From: JAAYUD01 sp041907665
GTDB lineage: Bacteria > Bacteroidota > Bacteroidia > Bacteroidales > Bacteroidaceae
Direction: 5' to 3'
DNA: 64,000 nucleotides
Assembly: GCA_041907665.1 (NCBI GenBank)
Contig: JAYRGW010000004.1
Coordinates: 48,346 to 112,345 of the forward strand
Shown: piece by piece, positions 43,801 through 53,486 of the stretch
How positions within the stretch are numbered: position 1 is the stretch's first letter
Layout: the number at the start of each line of letters is the position of its first letter
Program-made: the position numbers and the translations under genes
Notes under the pieces: model-generated
Told to the model about the DNA's origin: nothing
Seen by the model: only the letters and a program-made list of their open reading frames with translations
The model's database searches: none

Positions 43801-45164
43801 CCTTCTATCATTTTGGGCTGGAAAGCCTGAATACCAAGACGGTGCAATGTCGGAGCACGGTTCAAAAGAACAGGATGTCCTTTCATTACATGTTCCAAAA
43901 TATCCCATATAACAGATTCTTTGCGATCTACGATTTTCTTCGCCGATTTTACAGTCTTTACAATACCGCGTTCTATCAATTTACGAATAATAAACGGCTT
44001 GTATAGCTCAGCAGCCATCAACTTAGGAATACCGCACTCACCCATTTTCAATTCAGGTCCTACGACAATAACCGAACGTGCAGAATAGTCAACACGTTTA
44101 CCTAAAAGGTTTTGACGGAATCGACCTTGTTTACCCTTCAAACTGTCAGAAAGGGACTTCAGAGGACGATTGGATTCGCTCTTGATCGCACTAGACTTAC
44201 GGGAGTTGTCGAACAGAGAATCAACAGCTTCTTGAAGCATACGCTTTTCATTACGCAAAATCACCTCTGGAGCTTTAATCTCTATAAGACGTTTCAAACG
44301 GTTGTTACGAATAATAACCCTACGGTATAAGTCATTCAGATCGGACGTAGCAAAACGGCCACCATCCAATGGAACTAACGGACGAAGATCTGGAGGAATC
44401 ACCGGAACAATCCGCATGATCATCCACTCAGGTTTATTGCGTCCTCGAGAAGCACGGAAAGATTCTACAACCTGCAGACGCTTCAACGCTTCATTTTTAC
44501 GTTGTTGAGAAGCATCTGTACTAGCGCGATGACGCAATTCATAAGAGAGAGCATCCAAGTCTATACGTACCAACAAATCATAGATAGCTTCAGCTCCCAT
44601 CTTAGCAATAAACTTGTTGGGATCCGTATCTTCAAGATATTGGTTGTCTTTAGGCAAATGATCTATAACGTCCAAGTACTCCTCTTCGGATAACAAATCA
44701 TACTTAGACAATTCACTTGCTCTGACACCGGGCTGTATGACTACATACCTCTCATAATAAATAATAGAGTCGAGCTTTTTGGTTGGCAAGCCCAACAGAT
44801 AGCCAATTTTATTGGGCAGAGAACGAAAATACCAAATATGAGCGACAGGAACAACCAATTGAATATGTCCCATACGTTCACGACGAACTTTCTTCTCTGT
44901 AACTTCAACACCACAACGATCACAAACAATACCTTTATAACGAATACGTTTGTATTTGCCACAATGGCATTCATAATCTTTGATTGGGCCAAAAATTCTT
45001 TCGCAAAACAAACCATCACGTTCAGGTTTGTAAGTACGATAATTTATGGTTTCAGGCTTTAATACTTCTCCGTATGAATTTTCGAGAATTTCTTCCGGAG
45101 AAGCCAATCCGATTGAAATCTTCGTGAAATTACTCTTTACCTTATTATCTTTTCTAAAAGCCAT
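40884..45164 (-). CDS. rpoC: RNA polymerase subunit beta prime
   Basis: 1,426 residues, full length for Bacteroides. Zinc-binding CHCGKYKRIRYKGIVCDRC lies near residue 70, the catalytic magnesium loop NADFDGDQMAVH near 475, a second zinc site (CGTLRGLVC, CESKHGVCAKCYG) near 820-900, and the trigger-loop region GEPGTQLTLRTFHAGG follows. It starts 41 bases after rpoB. Confidence 0.98.
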   Translation of the reverse strand: MAFRKDNKVKSNFTKISIGLASPEEILENSYGEVLKPETINYRTYKPERDGLFCERIFGPIKDYECHCGKYKRIRYKGIVCDRCGVEVTEKKVRRERMGHIQLVVPVAHIWYFRSLPNKIGYLLGLPTKKLDSIIYYERYVVIQPGVRASELSKYDLLSEEEYLDVIDHLPKDNQYLEDTDPNKFIAKMGAEAIYDLLVRIDLDALSYELRHRASTDASQQRKNEALKRLQVVESFRASRGRNKPEWMIMRIVPVIPPDLRPLVPLDGGRFATSDLNDLYRRVIIRNNRLKRLIEIKAPEVILRNEKRMLQEAVDSLFDNSRKSSAIKSESNRPLKSLSDSLKGKQGRFRQNLLGKRVDYSARSVIVVGPELKMGECGIPKLMAAELYKPFIIRKLIERGIVKTVKSAKKIVDRKESVIWDILEHVMKGHPVLLNRAPTLHRLGIQAFQPKMIEGKAIQLHPLACTAFNADFDGDQMAVHLPLSNEAVLEAQLLMLEPHNILNPANGAPITVPSQDMVLGLYYITKLRKGAKGEGLIFYGPEEAMIAYNSGKVDIHAIVKVMVKDLDEKGNIVDVLRETSVGRVIVNEIVPPEVGYINEIISKKSLRDIISRVIKICGTAKTCEFLDGIKNLGYNMAFKGGLSFNLNDIIIPKEKEVLVKRGYDEVEQVINNYNMGFITNNERYNQVIDIWTHVNSELSNFLMKTISSDDQGFNSVYMMLDSGARGSKEQIRQLSGMRGLMAKPQKAGAEGGQIIENPILSNFKEGLSVLEYFISTHGARKGLADTALKTADAGYLTRRLVDVSHDVIISEDDCGTLRGLVCSDLTNDDEVIATLAERILGRVSVHDVIHPTTGELLVAGGEEITEEIAKKIQESPIESVEIRSVLTCESKHGVCAKCYGRNLATSRMVQKGEAVGVIAAQSIGEPGTQLTLRTFHAGGTAANIAANATIVAKNNARLEFEELRTVDVKDDEGKNTKMVVGRLAEVRFVDVNTGIVLSTHNVPYGSTLFVNDGDVVDKGTMIAKWDPFNAVIITEATGKIEFEGVIENVTYSVESDESTGLREIIIIESKDKTKVPTAHIMAADGELIRTYNLPVGGHVVVDNGQHVTAGDVIVKIPRSVGKAGDITGGLPRVTELFEARNPSNPAVVSEIDGEVTMGKVKRGNREIIVTSKTGEVKKYLVALSKQILVQENDYVRAGTPLSDGAITPADILAIKGPTAVQEYIVNEVQDVYRLQGVKINDKHFEIIVRQMMRKVEIVDPGDTRFLEQQIVDKLDFMDENDRIWGKKVVVDAGDSANLQPGQIVTARKLRDENSLLKRRDLKLVTVRDAVAATSTQILQGITRAALQTKSFMSAASFQETTKVLNEAAINGKVDKLEGMKENVICGHLIPAGTGQREFEKIVVGSQEEYDRAIANKRTVLDYKDVE

Positions 45165-45205
45165 ACTATGTTGTATATAATAATTTAGATAATTTACCGT
45201 TAAAA

Positions 45206-48200
45206 CTACTCGAGGTTAATGCTCAATCCAAGACCTCTCAACTCATGCAACAATACATTGAGTGATTCGGGAATACCAGGAGTTGGCATCGGTTCGCCTT
45301 TGACTATTGCCTCGTACGCCTTCGAACGTCCTACGACATCATCTGATTTGATTGTCAATATTTCTTGAAGAACATGAGCTGCACCGAAACCTTCGAGTGC
45401 CCAAACTTCCATTTCACCGAAACGCTGTCCACCAAATTGTGCTTTACCTCCCAACGGCTGCTGAGTAATCAACGAATAAGGTCCGATAGAGCGCGCATGC
45501 ATCTTGTCTTCAACCATATGTCCTAATTTCAACATATATGTAACTCCGACAGTAGCAGGCTGGTCAAATTGTTCTCCAGTTCCACCATCAAATAAGACAG
45601 TTTTACCATAACGAGGCAATCCGGCTTTATCAGTCCATGTATTCAAATCATCCAATGTAGCACCATCGAAAATAGGAGTAGCAAATTTAATTCCGAGTTT
45701 ACGACCGGCTCTACCCAAAACGGCCTCAAATATCTGACCGATATTCATACGAGAAGGCACACCCAATGGGTTCAATACGATATCAACAGGAGTTCCATCG
45801 GCTAAGAAAGGCATATCCTCTTGACGTACAATACGAGATACGATACCCTTATTACCATGACGTCCAGCCATTTTATCACCAACACCGATTTTACGTTTCT
45901 TAGCAATATAAACTTTGGCCATCTGAATAATACCCGAAGGAAGTTCGTCACCAATAGTGATAGCAAATTTCTTGCGTTTCAATTCGGCATCCAACTCCTT
46001 ATAAATCTTCAAGAAGTTCAAAATCAAATCACGAATCATACCATTAGCATGTTCATCATTTGTCCAATTACTCAATTGAACAACGGTATAATCCATTGAA
46101 GAGAAATTGGCTGCAGTAAATATCGCACCTTTCGGTATCAAATCAGCTCCCATAAAGTCCTTCACTCCTTGAGACACTTTACCATCAGTAAGTGTTAGAA
46201 GTTTCTTGATAAGAATATCTTTCAGTCCGTTAACTTTCTGTTCGAATTCATCATCAATTTTTGGTAGTAAAGCCTTATCGGCCAATTTAGAACTACGAGT
46301 TTTGACTACACGAGAGAACAATTTATTTTTAATAACCACACCTTTCAATGAAGGCGAAGCTTTCAAAGATGCATCCTTAACATCTCCTGCTTTATCGCCA
46401 AAAATAGCACGAAGCAGTTTCTCTTCAGGAGAAGGATCAGATTCACCTTTCGGAGTAATCTTACCGATCAAGATATCGCCCGGTTCAACACGAGCACCTA
46501 CGCGAATAATACCATTTTCGTCGAGGTCTTTAGTAGCCTCTTCGCTGACATTAGGAATATCGGAGGTTAGCTCTTCCATTCCACGTTTGGTTTCGCGCAC
46601 TTCCAAAGAGAACTCTTCTACATGAACAGAGGTCAATAAATCTTCGCGAACGACACGTTCATTCAGAACGATAGCATCCTCATAGTTATACCCCTTCCAC
46701 GGCATATAAGCGACAAGTAAATTACGCCCTAATGCCAATTCTCCATTTTCAGTAGCATATCCTTCTGTAAGAATATCACCTTTATCAACCCGTTGACCCT
46801 TGCTACAAATAGGGCGAAGGTCAATAGTCATATTTTGATTTGTCTTACGCCATTTAGGTATTATATATTCCTTCAAGGCAGACTCAAAACTTACAAATTC
46901 CTCATCCGGAGTTCTATCATATAATATGCGTATTGTCGTTGCATCAACAAAATCAACGACACCAGGTCCTTCTGCCGTTATTTGAGTACGAGAATCACGA
47001 GCCAATTGGGCTTCGATACCAGTACCAACAACGGGCGCTTCACTCCGAACGAGTGGAACAGCCTGGCGCATCATGTTTGATCCCATCAACGCACGGTTAG
47101 CATCATCATGCTCAAGGAAAGGAATCAAAGCGGCAGCAATAGAAGCAATCTGTTGCGGAGAGACATCCATCAATTCCACCTGAGAAGGTTCAACAACAGG
47201 ATAATCGGCATCTTGACGAGCCTTAATCTTATTATCGGAGAGAACTCCTTCCGCATTAACTTCAGCATTACCCTGAGCAATGATCTTACCTTCTTCTTCT
47301 TCGGCTGTCAAAGAGACAAGACCTTCTGAAGAAAAATCGACCTTACCATCTTTAACCTTACGATAAGGAGTCTCTATAAATCCTAAATCGTTTATCTTCG
47401 CATAGACACACAAAGAAGAGATCAAACCGATATTAGGACCTTCAGGAGTTTCAATAGGACACAAACGTCCATAATGAGTATAGTGAACATCACGAACCTC
47501 AAATCCGGCACGATCACGCGATAAACCGCCAGGACCGAGTGCCGATAAACGACGTTTGTGAGTAATTTCGGCAAGTGGATTGGTCTGATCCATAAATTGC
47601 GACAAAGCATTCGTTCCAAAGAATGAATTAATGACAGAAGAGATAGTCTTCGCATTAATCAAGTCTATCGGAGTAAACACCTCATTGTCACGAACATTCA
47701 TACGCTCACGAATCGTACGCGACATACGTGCCAAACCAACAGCGAATTGATTCATCAATTGTTCGCCCACAGTACGAACACGACGGTTACTCAAATGGTC
47801 AATATCATCGACATCAGCCTTTGAGTTAATCAGTTCGATTAAATATTTTATAATTTCAATAATATCTTCCTTCGTCAGAACTCGAACCTCCATATCGGTT
47901 GTCAAGCCAAGTTTTTTATTGATTCGATAGCGACCTACGTCACCCAAATCATATCTCTTGTCAGAGAAGAAAAGATTATTGATTATTTCACGTGCACTAG
48001 CATCATCGGCAGGATCGGCATTACGCAACTGACGATAAATATACAATACAGCTTCCTTTTCAGAGTTACTTGGATCTTTCTGCAGCGTATTATATATAAT
48101 AGAGTAATCAGACTGATTGGCGTCCTCGCGATGAATTAAAATAGTTTGAGCGCCCGATTCAATAATTTGATCAATATGTTCTTGTTCTAGAACAGTTTCA

Positions 48201-49018
48201 CGATCGATAACTACTTCATTACGTTCTATAGAAACTACTTCACCGGTATCTTCATCAACAAAATCTTCAATCCAAGATTTCAGAACGCGAGCAGCAAGCT
48301 TACGTCCAATGGCTTTTTTCAGATTCGTCTTATTAACTTTGACTTCTTCCGCCAAATTAAAGATCTCGAGAATATCCTTATCACTTTCAAAACCGATAGC
48401 CCTCAACAAAGTAGTAACAGGCAATTTCTTCTTTCTATCGATATAAGCATACATCACGTTGTTTATATCAGTAGCAAACTCAATCCAAGAGCCCTTAAAA
48501 GGAATAATACGGGCAGAATAAAGTTTAGTACCATTAGCATGTAGGCTCTGACCGAAAAACACACCTGGTGAACGGTGCAACTGAGAAACGACAACACGCT
48601 CGGCACCATTAATAACAAAAGTGGCCTTATCAGTCATATAAGGTATAGATCCCAAAAAGACATCTTGAATAACTGTATCAAAATCCTCATGATCAGGATC
48701 TGTACAATACAGTTTCAGCTTTGCTTTTAGTGGGACACTATATGTTAAGCCACGCTCCAAACAATCTTCAATTGTCCAACGCGGCGGATCGATATAATAA
48801 TCCAAGAACTCAAGGACAAAGTTGTTTCTTGTATCAGCAATGGGAAAATTCTCTGCAAAGACTTTATATAAACCTTCTTTTTTACGCTTTTCAGGTGGTG
48901 TGTCTAGTTGCAGAAAATCTTGAAATGACTTCAGTTGGATTTCCAAAAAATCAGGATAAGCCAAAGGATTTTTTGTTGAAGCAAAATTTATTCTCTGATT
49001 AGTAGTATCGGAAGACAT
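45206..49018 (-). CDS. rpoB: RNA polymerase subunit beta
   Basis: 1,270 residues. The rifampicin-pocket segment FFGTNALSQFMDQTNPLAEI-THKRRLSALGPGG is of the sensitive type, and GRLCPIETPEGPNIGLI, MPWKGYNYEDAIVLNE, KMAGRHGNKG and the C-terminal GGKAQFGGQRFGEMEVWALE are intact. A hairpin with a U-run separates it from rplL. Confidence 0.98.
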   Translation of the reverse strand: MSSDTTNQRINFASTKNPLAYPDFLEIQLKSFQDFLQLDTPPEKRKKEGLYKVFAENFPIADTRNNFVLEFLDYYIDPPRWTIEDCLERGLTYSVPLKAKLKLYCTDPDHEDFDTVIQDVFLGSIPYMTDKATFVINGAERVVVSQLHRSPGVFFGQSLHANGTKLYSARIIPFKGSWIEFATDINNVMYAYIDRKKKLPVTTLLRAIGFESDKDILEIFNLAEEVKVNKTNLKKAIGRKLAARVLKSWIEDFVDEDTGEVVSIERNEVVIDRETVLEQEHIDQIIESGAQTILIHREDANQSDYSIIYNTLQKDPSNSEKEAVLYIYRQLRNADPADDASAREIINNLFFSDKRYDLGDVGRYRINKKLGLTTDMEVRVLTKEDIIEIIKYLIELINSKADVDDIDHLSNRRVRTVGEQLMNQFAVGLARMSRTIRERMNVRDNEVFTPIDLINAKTISSVINSFFGTNALSQFMDQTNPLAEITHKRRLSALGPGGLSRDRAGFEVRDVHYTHYGRLCPIETPEGPNIGLISSLCVYAKINDLGFIETPYRKVKDGKVDFSSEGLVSLTAEEEEGKIIAQGNAEVNAEGVLSDNKIKARQDADYPVVEPSQVELMDVSPQQIASIAAALIPFLEHDDANRALMGSNMMRQAVPLVRSEAPVVGTGIEAQLARDSRTQITAEGPGVVDFVDATTIRILYDRTPDEEFVSFESALKEYIIPKWRKTNQNMTIDLRPICSKGQRVDKGDILTEGYATENGELALGRNLLVAYMPWKGYNYEDAIVLNERVVREDLLTSVHVEEFSLEVRETKRGMEELTSDIPNVSEEATKDLDENGIIRVGARVEPGDILIGKITPKGESDPSPEEKLLRAIFGDKAGDVKDASLKASPSLKGVVIKNKLFSRVVKTRSSKLADKALLPKIDDEFEQKVNGLKDILIKKLLTLTDGKVSQGVKDFMGADLIPKGAIFTAANFSSMDYTVVQLSNWTNDEHANGMIRDLILNFLKIYKELDAELKRKKFAITIGDELPSGIIQMAKVYIAKKRKIGVGDKMAGRHGNKGIVSRIVRQEDMPFLADGTPVDIVLNPLGVPSRMNIGQIFEAVLGRAGRKLGIKFATPIFDGATLDDLNTWTDKAGLPRYGKTVLFDGGTGEQFDQPATVGVTYMLKLGHMVEDKMHARSIGPYSLITQQPLGGKAQFGGQRFGEMEVWALEGFGAAHVLQEILTIKSDDVVGRSKAYEAIVKGEPMPTPGIPESLNVLLHELRGLGLSINLE

Positions 49019-49059
49019 CTGTGAATGAATTAGTAGAACTTAATTTAAAATATAAACAC

Positions 49060-49117
49060 AAAAAGGTTAAGAGACCTCATATATGAGACTCTTAACCGAA
49101 GAGACCTGATAATCAGG
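49060..49117 (-). terminator. attenuator-like hairpins between rplL and rpoB
   Basis: On the minus strand a small CCTGA/TCAGG hairpin (49105-49117) just after the rplL stop is followed by a large stem (49065-49097, arms GGTTAAGAG/TCTTAACC with an inner CTCATATATGAG palindrome) and five T residues (49060-49064). As rpoB follows in the same direction, partial termination is likely, comparable in position to the attenuator before rpoB in E. coli. Confidence 0.75.
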
Positions 49118-49125
49118 CTATTTTA

Positions 49126-49500
49126 CTATTTAAGTTCAACTTCTGCTCCTACGTCTTCTAGAGTTTTCTTCAAAGCTTCAGCTTCATCTTTAGCAACCCC
49201 TTCTTTTACTGTGCTAGGTGCACCGTCAACTAAGTCTTTAGCCTCTTTCAATCCAAGACCGCAAGCCTCTTTAACTGCTTTGATAACTTGAAGTTTTGCA
49301 GCACCTGCACTCTTCAAGACAACATCAAAAGAAGTTTTCTCTTCTGCAGCAGCAGCGCCAGCAGCAGGACCTGCAGCAACAGCAACAGCTGCAGCAGCGG
49401 GCTCGATACCATATTCGTCTTTAAGAATTGTAACAAGTTCATTAACTTCCTTTACCGACAAATTTACCAATTGTTCGGCGATAGCTTTTAAATCTGCCAT
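49126..49500 (-). CDS. rplL: 50S ribosomal protein L7/L12
   Basis: 124 residues: N-terminal dimer domain (ADLKAIAEQLVNLSVKEVNE), an Ala-rich hinge (PAAAAVAVAAGPAAGAAAA) and the C-terminal factor-binding domain (KTSFDVVLKSAGAAKLQVIK, ACGLGLKEAKDLVDGAP). Confidence 0.98.
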   Translation of the reverse strand: MADLKAIAEQLVNLSVKEVNELVTILKDEYGIEPAAAAVAVAAGPAAGAAAAEEKTSFDVVLKSAGAAKLQVIKAVKEACGLGLKEAKDLVDGAPSTVKEGVAKDEAEALKKTLEDVGAEVELK

Positions 49501-49539
49501 TTTCGTATAATTTTAATTATTTGTTTACTATAAATTTAT

Positions 49540-50058
49540 TTATTCTGGTCTCTCACTTAACGTTTTCAAGACACCATGGATGTTATTCGCACCCGATTGC
49601 AAAGCAGAAACAAGATTCTTAGCCGGCGATTGCAACAATGTAAGAATATCGGCGATAACCTCTTCCTTGCTCTTGAGACTTGCCAAAGCATCAAGTTGAT
49701 CTGCACCAACATAAATTCCTTCTTCAGCAAAAGCACCCTTCAAACTGGGAACGCCAGCTTTAACCTTATCTTTCAACAAGCGAGCAGGAACATTTGCAAT
49801 GTGACAAAACATCACAGCAGTTGTCCCTTTCAATGTATCATACAAAGGTTCAAAATCACCTGTAGCATTTTCCAGAGCTTTATGAAGCAATGTGTTCTTC
49901 ACAAGCATCAATTTGATACCTGCGTTAAAACACTCTCTTCTCAAAGCACTTGTATCAGCTGCGTTCATAGCAGCCATATCTATCAGATAAAAGTGAGGGT
50001 ATTCATTAATGTTATCAGCTATTTGACTAATAACGATATTTTTATCTTCCTTTCTCAT
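49540..50058 (-). CDS. rplJ: 50S ribosomal protein L10
   Basis: 172 residues; stalk base that carries L7/L12. Blocks: FYLIDMAAMNAADTSALRRE, LMLVKNTLLHKALENA and the C-terminal helix PAKNLVSALQSGANNIHGVL. Only 13 bases separate it from rplA, so the long L10 leader of other bacteria is not present here. Confidence 0.97.
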   Translation of the reverse strand: MRKEDKNIVISQIADNINEYPHFYLIDMAAMNAADTSALRRECFNAGIKLMLVKNTLLHKALENATGDFEPLYDTLKGTTAVMFCHIANVPARLLKDKVKAGVPSLKGAFAEEGIYVGADQLDALASLKSKEEVIADILTLLQSPAKNLVSALQSGANNIHGVLKTLSERPE

Positions 50059-50071
50059 AACACTTTGATTT

Positions 50072-50770
50072 TTAAAGTTCTTCTACAGTTTTAGGATCGA
50101 TACGAACGCCCTTACTCATAGTACTCGAAAGGAAAATACTCTTTACATATGCACCCTTAGCCGAAGCAGGTTTCAACTTAATTACCGTAGCCAAAAACTC
50201 ACGAGCATTCGCACGAATCTGATCTACAGAAAATGAAATTTTACCTATCGAAGCATGGATAATACCGCTTTTATCTACTTTAAAATCGATTTTACCTTGT
50301 TTTACTTCTTTTACAGCCTTAGCAACATCCATAGTTACAGTGCCACTCTTAGGGTTAGGCATCAGTCCACGAGGACCAAGTACACGACCGAGAGCACCAA
50401 TTTTACCCATAACGGAAGGCATAGTGATGATAACATCAATATCAGTCCAACCGCCTTTGATCTTTTCTATATATTCATCAAGACCAACATAGTCTGCGCC
50501 TGCTTCTTTTGCAGCAGCTTCAGCATCCTGTGTACAGAGAACCAAAACGCGTGTAACCTTACCAGTTCCATGAGGAAGTGAAACAACACCTCTTACCATC
50601 TGATTAGCTTTACGCGGATCAACGCCCAAACGTACATCAATATCCAAAGAAGCATCAAATTTGGTAGTAGTAATATCTTTTACCAACTGAGAAGCTTCCT
50701 TAAGAGAGTATGCTTTTCCTGCTTCAATCTTACCTGCAGTCAACTTTTGATTTTTTGTCAGTTTACTCAT
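50072..50770 (-). CDS. rplA: 50S ribosomal protein L1
   Basis: 232 residues from the ATG at 50770. GVDPRKANQMVRGVVSLPHG, GRVLGPRGLMPNPKSGTVTM and KSGIIHASIGKISFS are typical of L1, the mobile stalk protein that assists release of deacylated tRNA. Confidence 0.98.
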   Translation of the reverse strand: MSKLTKNQKLTAGKIEAGKAYSLKEASQLVKDITTTKFDASLDIDVRLGVDPRKANQMVRGVVSLPHGTGKVTRVLVLCTQDAEAAAKEAGADYVGLDEYIEKIKGGWTDIDVIITMPSVMGKIGALGRVLGPRGLMPNPKSGTVTMDVAKAVKEVKQGKIDFKVDKSGIIHASIGKISFSVDQIRANAREFLATVIKLKPASAKGAYVKSIFLSSTMSKGVRIDPKTVEEL

Positions 50771-50787
50771 TTCCAATTGAAGATTAA

Positions 50788-51231
50788 TTATTTATTAACC
50801 GGGAATTCTCCTTTAACAGAAATACCCATACTCCGAGCTGTACCCGCAACCATCTTCATAGCCGACTCTATAGAGAAACAATTTAAATCCACCATTTTGT
50901 CTTGAGCAATCGTACGTATCTGTTCCCATGTAAGAGAAGCGACTTTCGCACGGTTAGGTTCAGCAGAACCGCTCTTGAGTTTAGCAACTTCCATCAATTG
51001 GATTGCAACAGGTGGGGTCTTTACAACAAAATCAAACGATTTATCATTATAGTAAGTAATGATAACCGGCAGAATTTTGCCTGCAGTTTCTTGAGTCTTG
51101 GCATTGAATTGCTTGCAAAAATCCATGATATTGATACCCTTCGAACCCAAAGCAGGTCCAACAGGGGGAGATGGATTTGCAGCGCCTCCTTTAATCTGTA
51201 ATTTGATTAGTCCAGCAACTTCTTTAGCCAT
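50788..51231 (-). CDS. rplK: 50S ribosomal protein L11
   Basis: 147 residues: GLIKLQIKGGAANPSPPVGP, ALGSKGINIMDFCKQFNA and the C-terminal AGTARSMGISVKG. It belongs to the GTPase-associated centre. Confidence 0.98.
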   Translation of the reverse strand: MAKEVAGLIKLQIKGGAANPSPPVGPALGSKGINIMDFCKQFNAKTQETAGKILPVIITYYNDKSFDFVVKTPPVAIQLMEVAKLKSGSAEPNRAKVASLTWEQIRTIAQDKMVDLNCFSIESAMKMVAGTARSMGISVKGEFPVNK

Positions 51232-51287
51232 TTTTTGTCAATTTATTTAAAACACTATTACGAAGAAAAATGCATGTAACAGTTGCA

Positions 51288-51830
51288 TTATTCCTTTTCA
51301 ACTTGCATAAAGTTCAATTCAAGAGGAGTACCTCTACCGAAGATTTTAACCATAACTTTCAGCTTTTTCTTCTCGTTATTCACTTCTTCAATGACACCAC
51401 TGAATCCGCTAAACGGTCCATAAGCCACTTTTACAGTTTCGCCAACGATAAAAGGAATTACTAATTCCTCTTCAGAATCTTGTAACTCGTCAACTCTACC
51501 AAGTATCCTATTCATATCGGCAGGAGCGACAGGATCAGGGTTTGCACCACCCAAAAAGCCTATCACGTTAGGAGTATTGCTCAAATGATGAGGTATCTCA
51601 CCAACAAGAGCAGCTTCTACAAAGACATAACCCGGAAAAGAGTTTCTTTCTTTCACAACTTTTTTACCATTGCGATTAGTATAAACCTTTTCCGAAGGTA
51701 TCAATACCTGAGAAACAAGAGAAGAGCTCAGGCGACCATTATTCAACTCAGCGTCGAGATATTCCTTCACCTTCGCTTCTTTACCACTTACGGCACGTAA
51801 TATGTACCACTTCTTTTCGACCTCAGACAT
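51288..51830 (-). CDS. nusG: transcription termination/antitermination factor NusG
   Basis: 180 residues. The NGN domain (WYILRAVSGKEAKVKEYLDA, SFPGYVFVEAALVGEI) binds RNA polymerase. The C-terminal KOW domain (VGETVKVAYGPFSGFSGVIE) couples to ribosomal S10 or Rho. It lies between secE and rplK, the usual order. Confidence 0.97.
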   Translation of the reverse strand: MSEVEKKWYILRAVSGKEAKVKEYLDAELNNGRLSSSLVSQVLIPSEKVYTNRNGKKVVKERNSFPGYVFVEAALVGEIPHHLSNTPNVIGFLGGANPDPVAPADMNRILGRVDELQDSEEELVIPFIVGETVKVAYGPFSGFSGVIEEVNNEKKKLKVMVKIFGRGTPLELNFMQVEKE

Positions 51831-51848
51831 TCAAATCCTTCCTCCTCA

Positions 51849-52040
51849 TTAATGTGGATAAATGATATTTTCCATAACACCCTGAAAGCAAAAGTCAATA
51901 ACAAACACAATCAGTGCAATGATCAGGGAAGCGTATAAAACAGCCACCGCACTACTTGACAATTCAGAGTATGTAGGCCAAGTCACTTTATGGACAAGTT
52001 CATCGTAAGATTCTTTAATATATGCAATTACCTTCTTCAT
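51849..52040 (-). CDS. secE: preprotein translocase subunit SecE
   Basis: 63 residues from the ATG at 52040; an open frame continues upstream into the tRNA and is not coding. The amphipathic helix KVIAYIKESYDELVHKVTWP precedes one membrane helix (VAVLYASLIIALIVFVIDF). It partners SecY (24644-25981). Confidence 0.93.
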   Translation of the reverse strand: MKKVIAYIKESYDELVHKVTWPTYSELSSSAVAVLYASLIIALIVFVIDFCFQGVMENIIYPH

Positions 52041-52054
52041 CGTAATAAAATTTG

Positions 52055-52127
52055 CACGGGAGGAGAGGCTCGAACTCCCGACAGCCGGTTTTGGAGACCG
52101 GTACTCTACCAACTGAGCTACTCCCGT
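52055..52127 (-). tRNA. trpT: tRNA-Trp (anticodon CCA)
   Basis: A 73-base cloverleaf: acceptor ACGGGAG/CTCCCGT, TAGCTCAGTTGGTAGAG D-arm, anticodon loop CTCCAAA, GTTCGAGC T-loop, discriminator G, no encoded CCA. It lies between tufA and secE, as commonly seen. Confidence 0.97.
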
Positions 52128-52172
52128 GTTTGAAAGTCAGTCCTCTTTACAGAGGAACCGACTTATATAAAT

Positions 52173-53360
52173 TTAATCAAAGATCTCTGTAATCTGACCA
52201 GAACCTACAGTACGACCGCCTTCACGAATAGCGAAACGCAAGCCGACATTCAAAGCTACCGGATAGATTAACTCTACCTTAATTTCAACATTATCACCAG
52301 GCATTACCATTTCAACTCCTTCAGGAAGAGAAATTTCACCTGTACAGTCCATAGTACGAAGATAGAACTGAGGACGATATTTGTTTTTGAAAGGAGTGTG
52401 GCGACCACCTTCTTCTTTCTTCAATACATAGATAGATGCTTTGAATCCAGAGTGAGGTTTGATCTGACCCGGATGGCAAAGTACCATACCACGTCTAACT
52501 TCTGCCTTGTCAATACCACGAAGCAAAAGACCAACGTTATCACCAGCTTCACCTTCATCCAATATCTTGCGGAACATTTCAACGCCTGTTACAACGCATT
52601 TCTTATCTTCACCAAGACCAAGGATTTCAACTTCATCACTTACTTTTACTCTACCTGTTTCGATACGACCAGTAGCAACTGTTCCACGACCTGTAATAGA
52701 GAAAATATCTTCGATAGGCATCAAGAATGGTTTATCAACGTCACGAGGAGGCAGTGGGATCCATGTATCAACAGCATCCATCAATTCCATTACTTTCTCA
52801 ACCCATTTATCAACGCCATTCAATGCGCCAAGAGCAGAGCCACGGATGATAGGTGTATTGTCACCATCGAATTCGTATGCAGAAAGCAAGTCTCTCATTT
52901 CCATTTCAACGAGCTCAAGCATTTCTTCGTCGTCTACCAAGTCACATTTATTCAAAAATACAACCAAGCGAGGAACGTTTACCTGACGAGCCAACAAGAT
53001 ATGTTCACGAGTCTGAGGCATCGGACCATCAGTAGCAGCAACAACGATAATAGCACCATCCATCTGAGCGGCACCAGTTACCATGTTCTTTACGTAATCG
53101 GCGTGACCCGGGCAGTCTACGTGTGCATAGTGACGATTTGCAGTTTCATATTCAACATGGGCAGTATTAATAGTAATACCTCTTTCTTTCTCTTCAGGAG
53201 CGTTATCGATCTGATCGAAAGATTTAACCTCATTACTGAAACCTTTATCTGCCAAAACTTTGGTAATAGCAGCAGTCAAAGTTGTCTTACCGTGGTCTAC
53301 GTGACCAATTGTACCAATGTTAACATGCGGTTTGGTACGTTCGAATTTCTCTTTAGCCAT
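52173..53360 (-). CDS. tuf: elongation factor Tu
   Basis: 395 residues, the GTPase that delivers aminoacyl-tRNA. G-motifs GHVDHGKTTLTAAIT, DCPGHADYVKNM and NKCDLVDDEE, then domain 2 (SITGRGTVATGRIETGRVKV) and domain 3 (HTPFKNKYRPQFYLRTMDCT) are all present. Only one copy is visible here. Confidence 0.98.
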   Translation of the reverse strand: MAKEKFERTKPHVNIGTIGHVDHGKTTLTAAITKVLADKGFSNEVKSFDQIDNAPEEKERGITINTAHVEYETANRHYAHVDCPGHADYVKNMVTGAAQMDGAIIVVAATDGPMPQTREHILLARQVNVPRLVVFLNKCDLVDDEEMLELVEMEMRDLLSAYEFDGDNTPIIRGSALGALNGVDKWVEKVMELMDAVDTWIPLPPRDVDKPFLMPIEDIFSITGRGTVATGRIETGRVKVSDEVEILGLGEDKKCVVTGVEMFRKILDEGEAGDNVGLLLRGIDKAEVRRGMVLCHPGQIKPHSGFKASIYVLKKEEGGRHTPFKNKYRPQFYLRTMDCTGEISLPEGVEMVMPGDNVEIKVELIYPVALNVGLRFAIREGGRTVGSGQITEIFD

Positions 53361-53408
53361 AGCTTTACTTGTTATTTATTTGATTAATAATCTGTTTCAT
53401 TACTTATG

Positions 53409-53480
<72 letters not shown>

Positions 53481-53486
53481 AGAGAG

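Noticed and set aside
52398..53387. A 329-codon plus-strand frame opposite tuf
   Set aside because: It is antisense to EF-Tu; the strong codon bias of tuf leaves the opposite frame open by chance.
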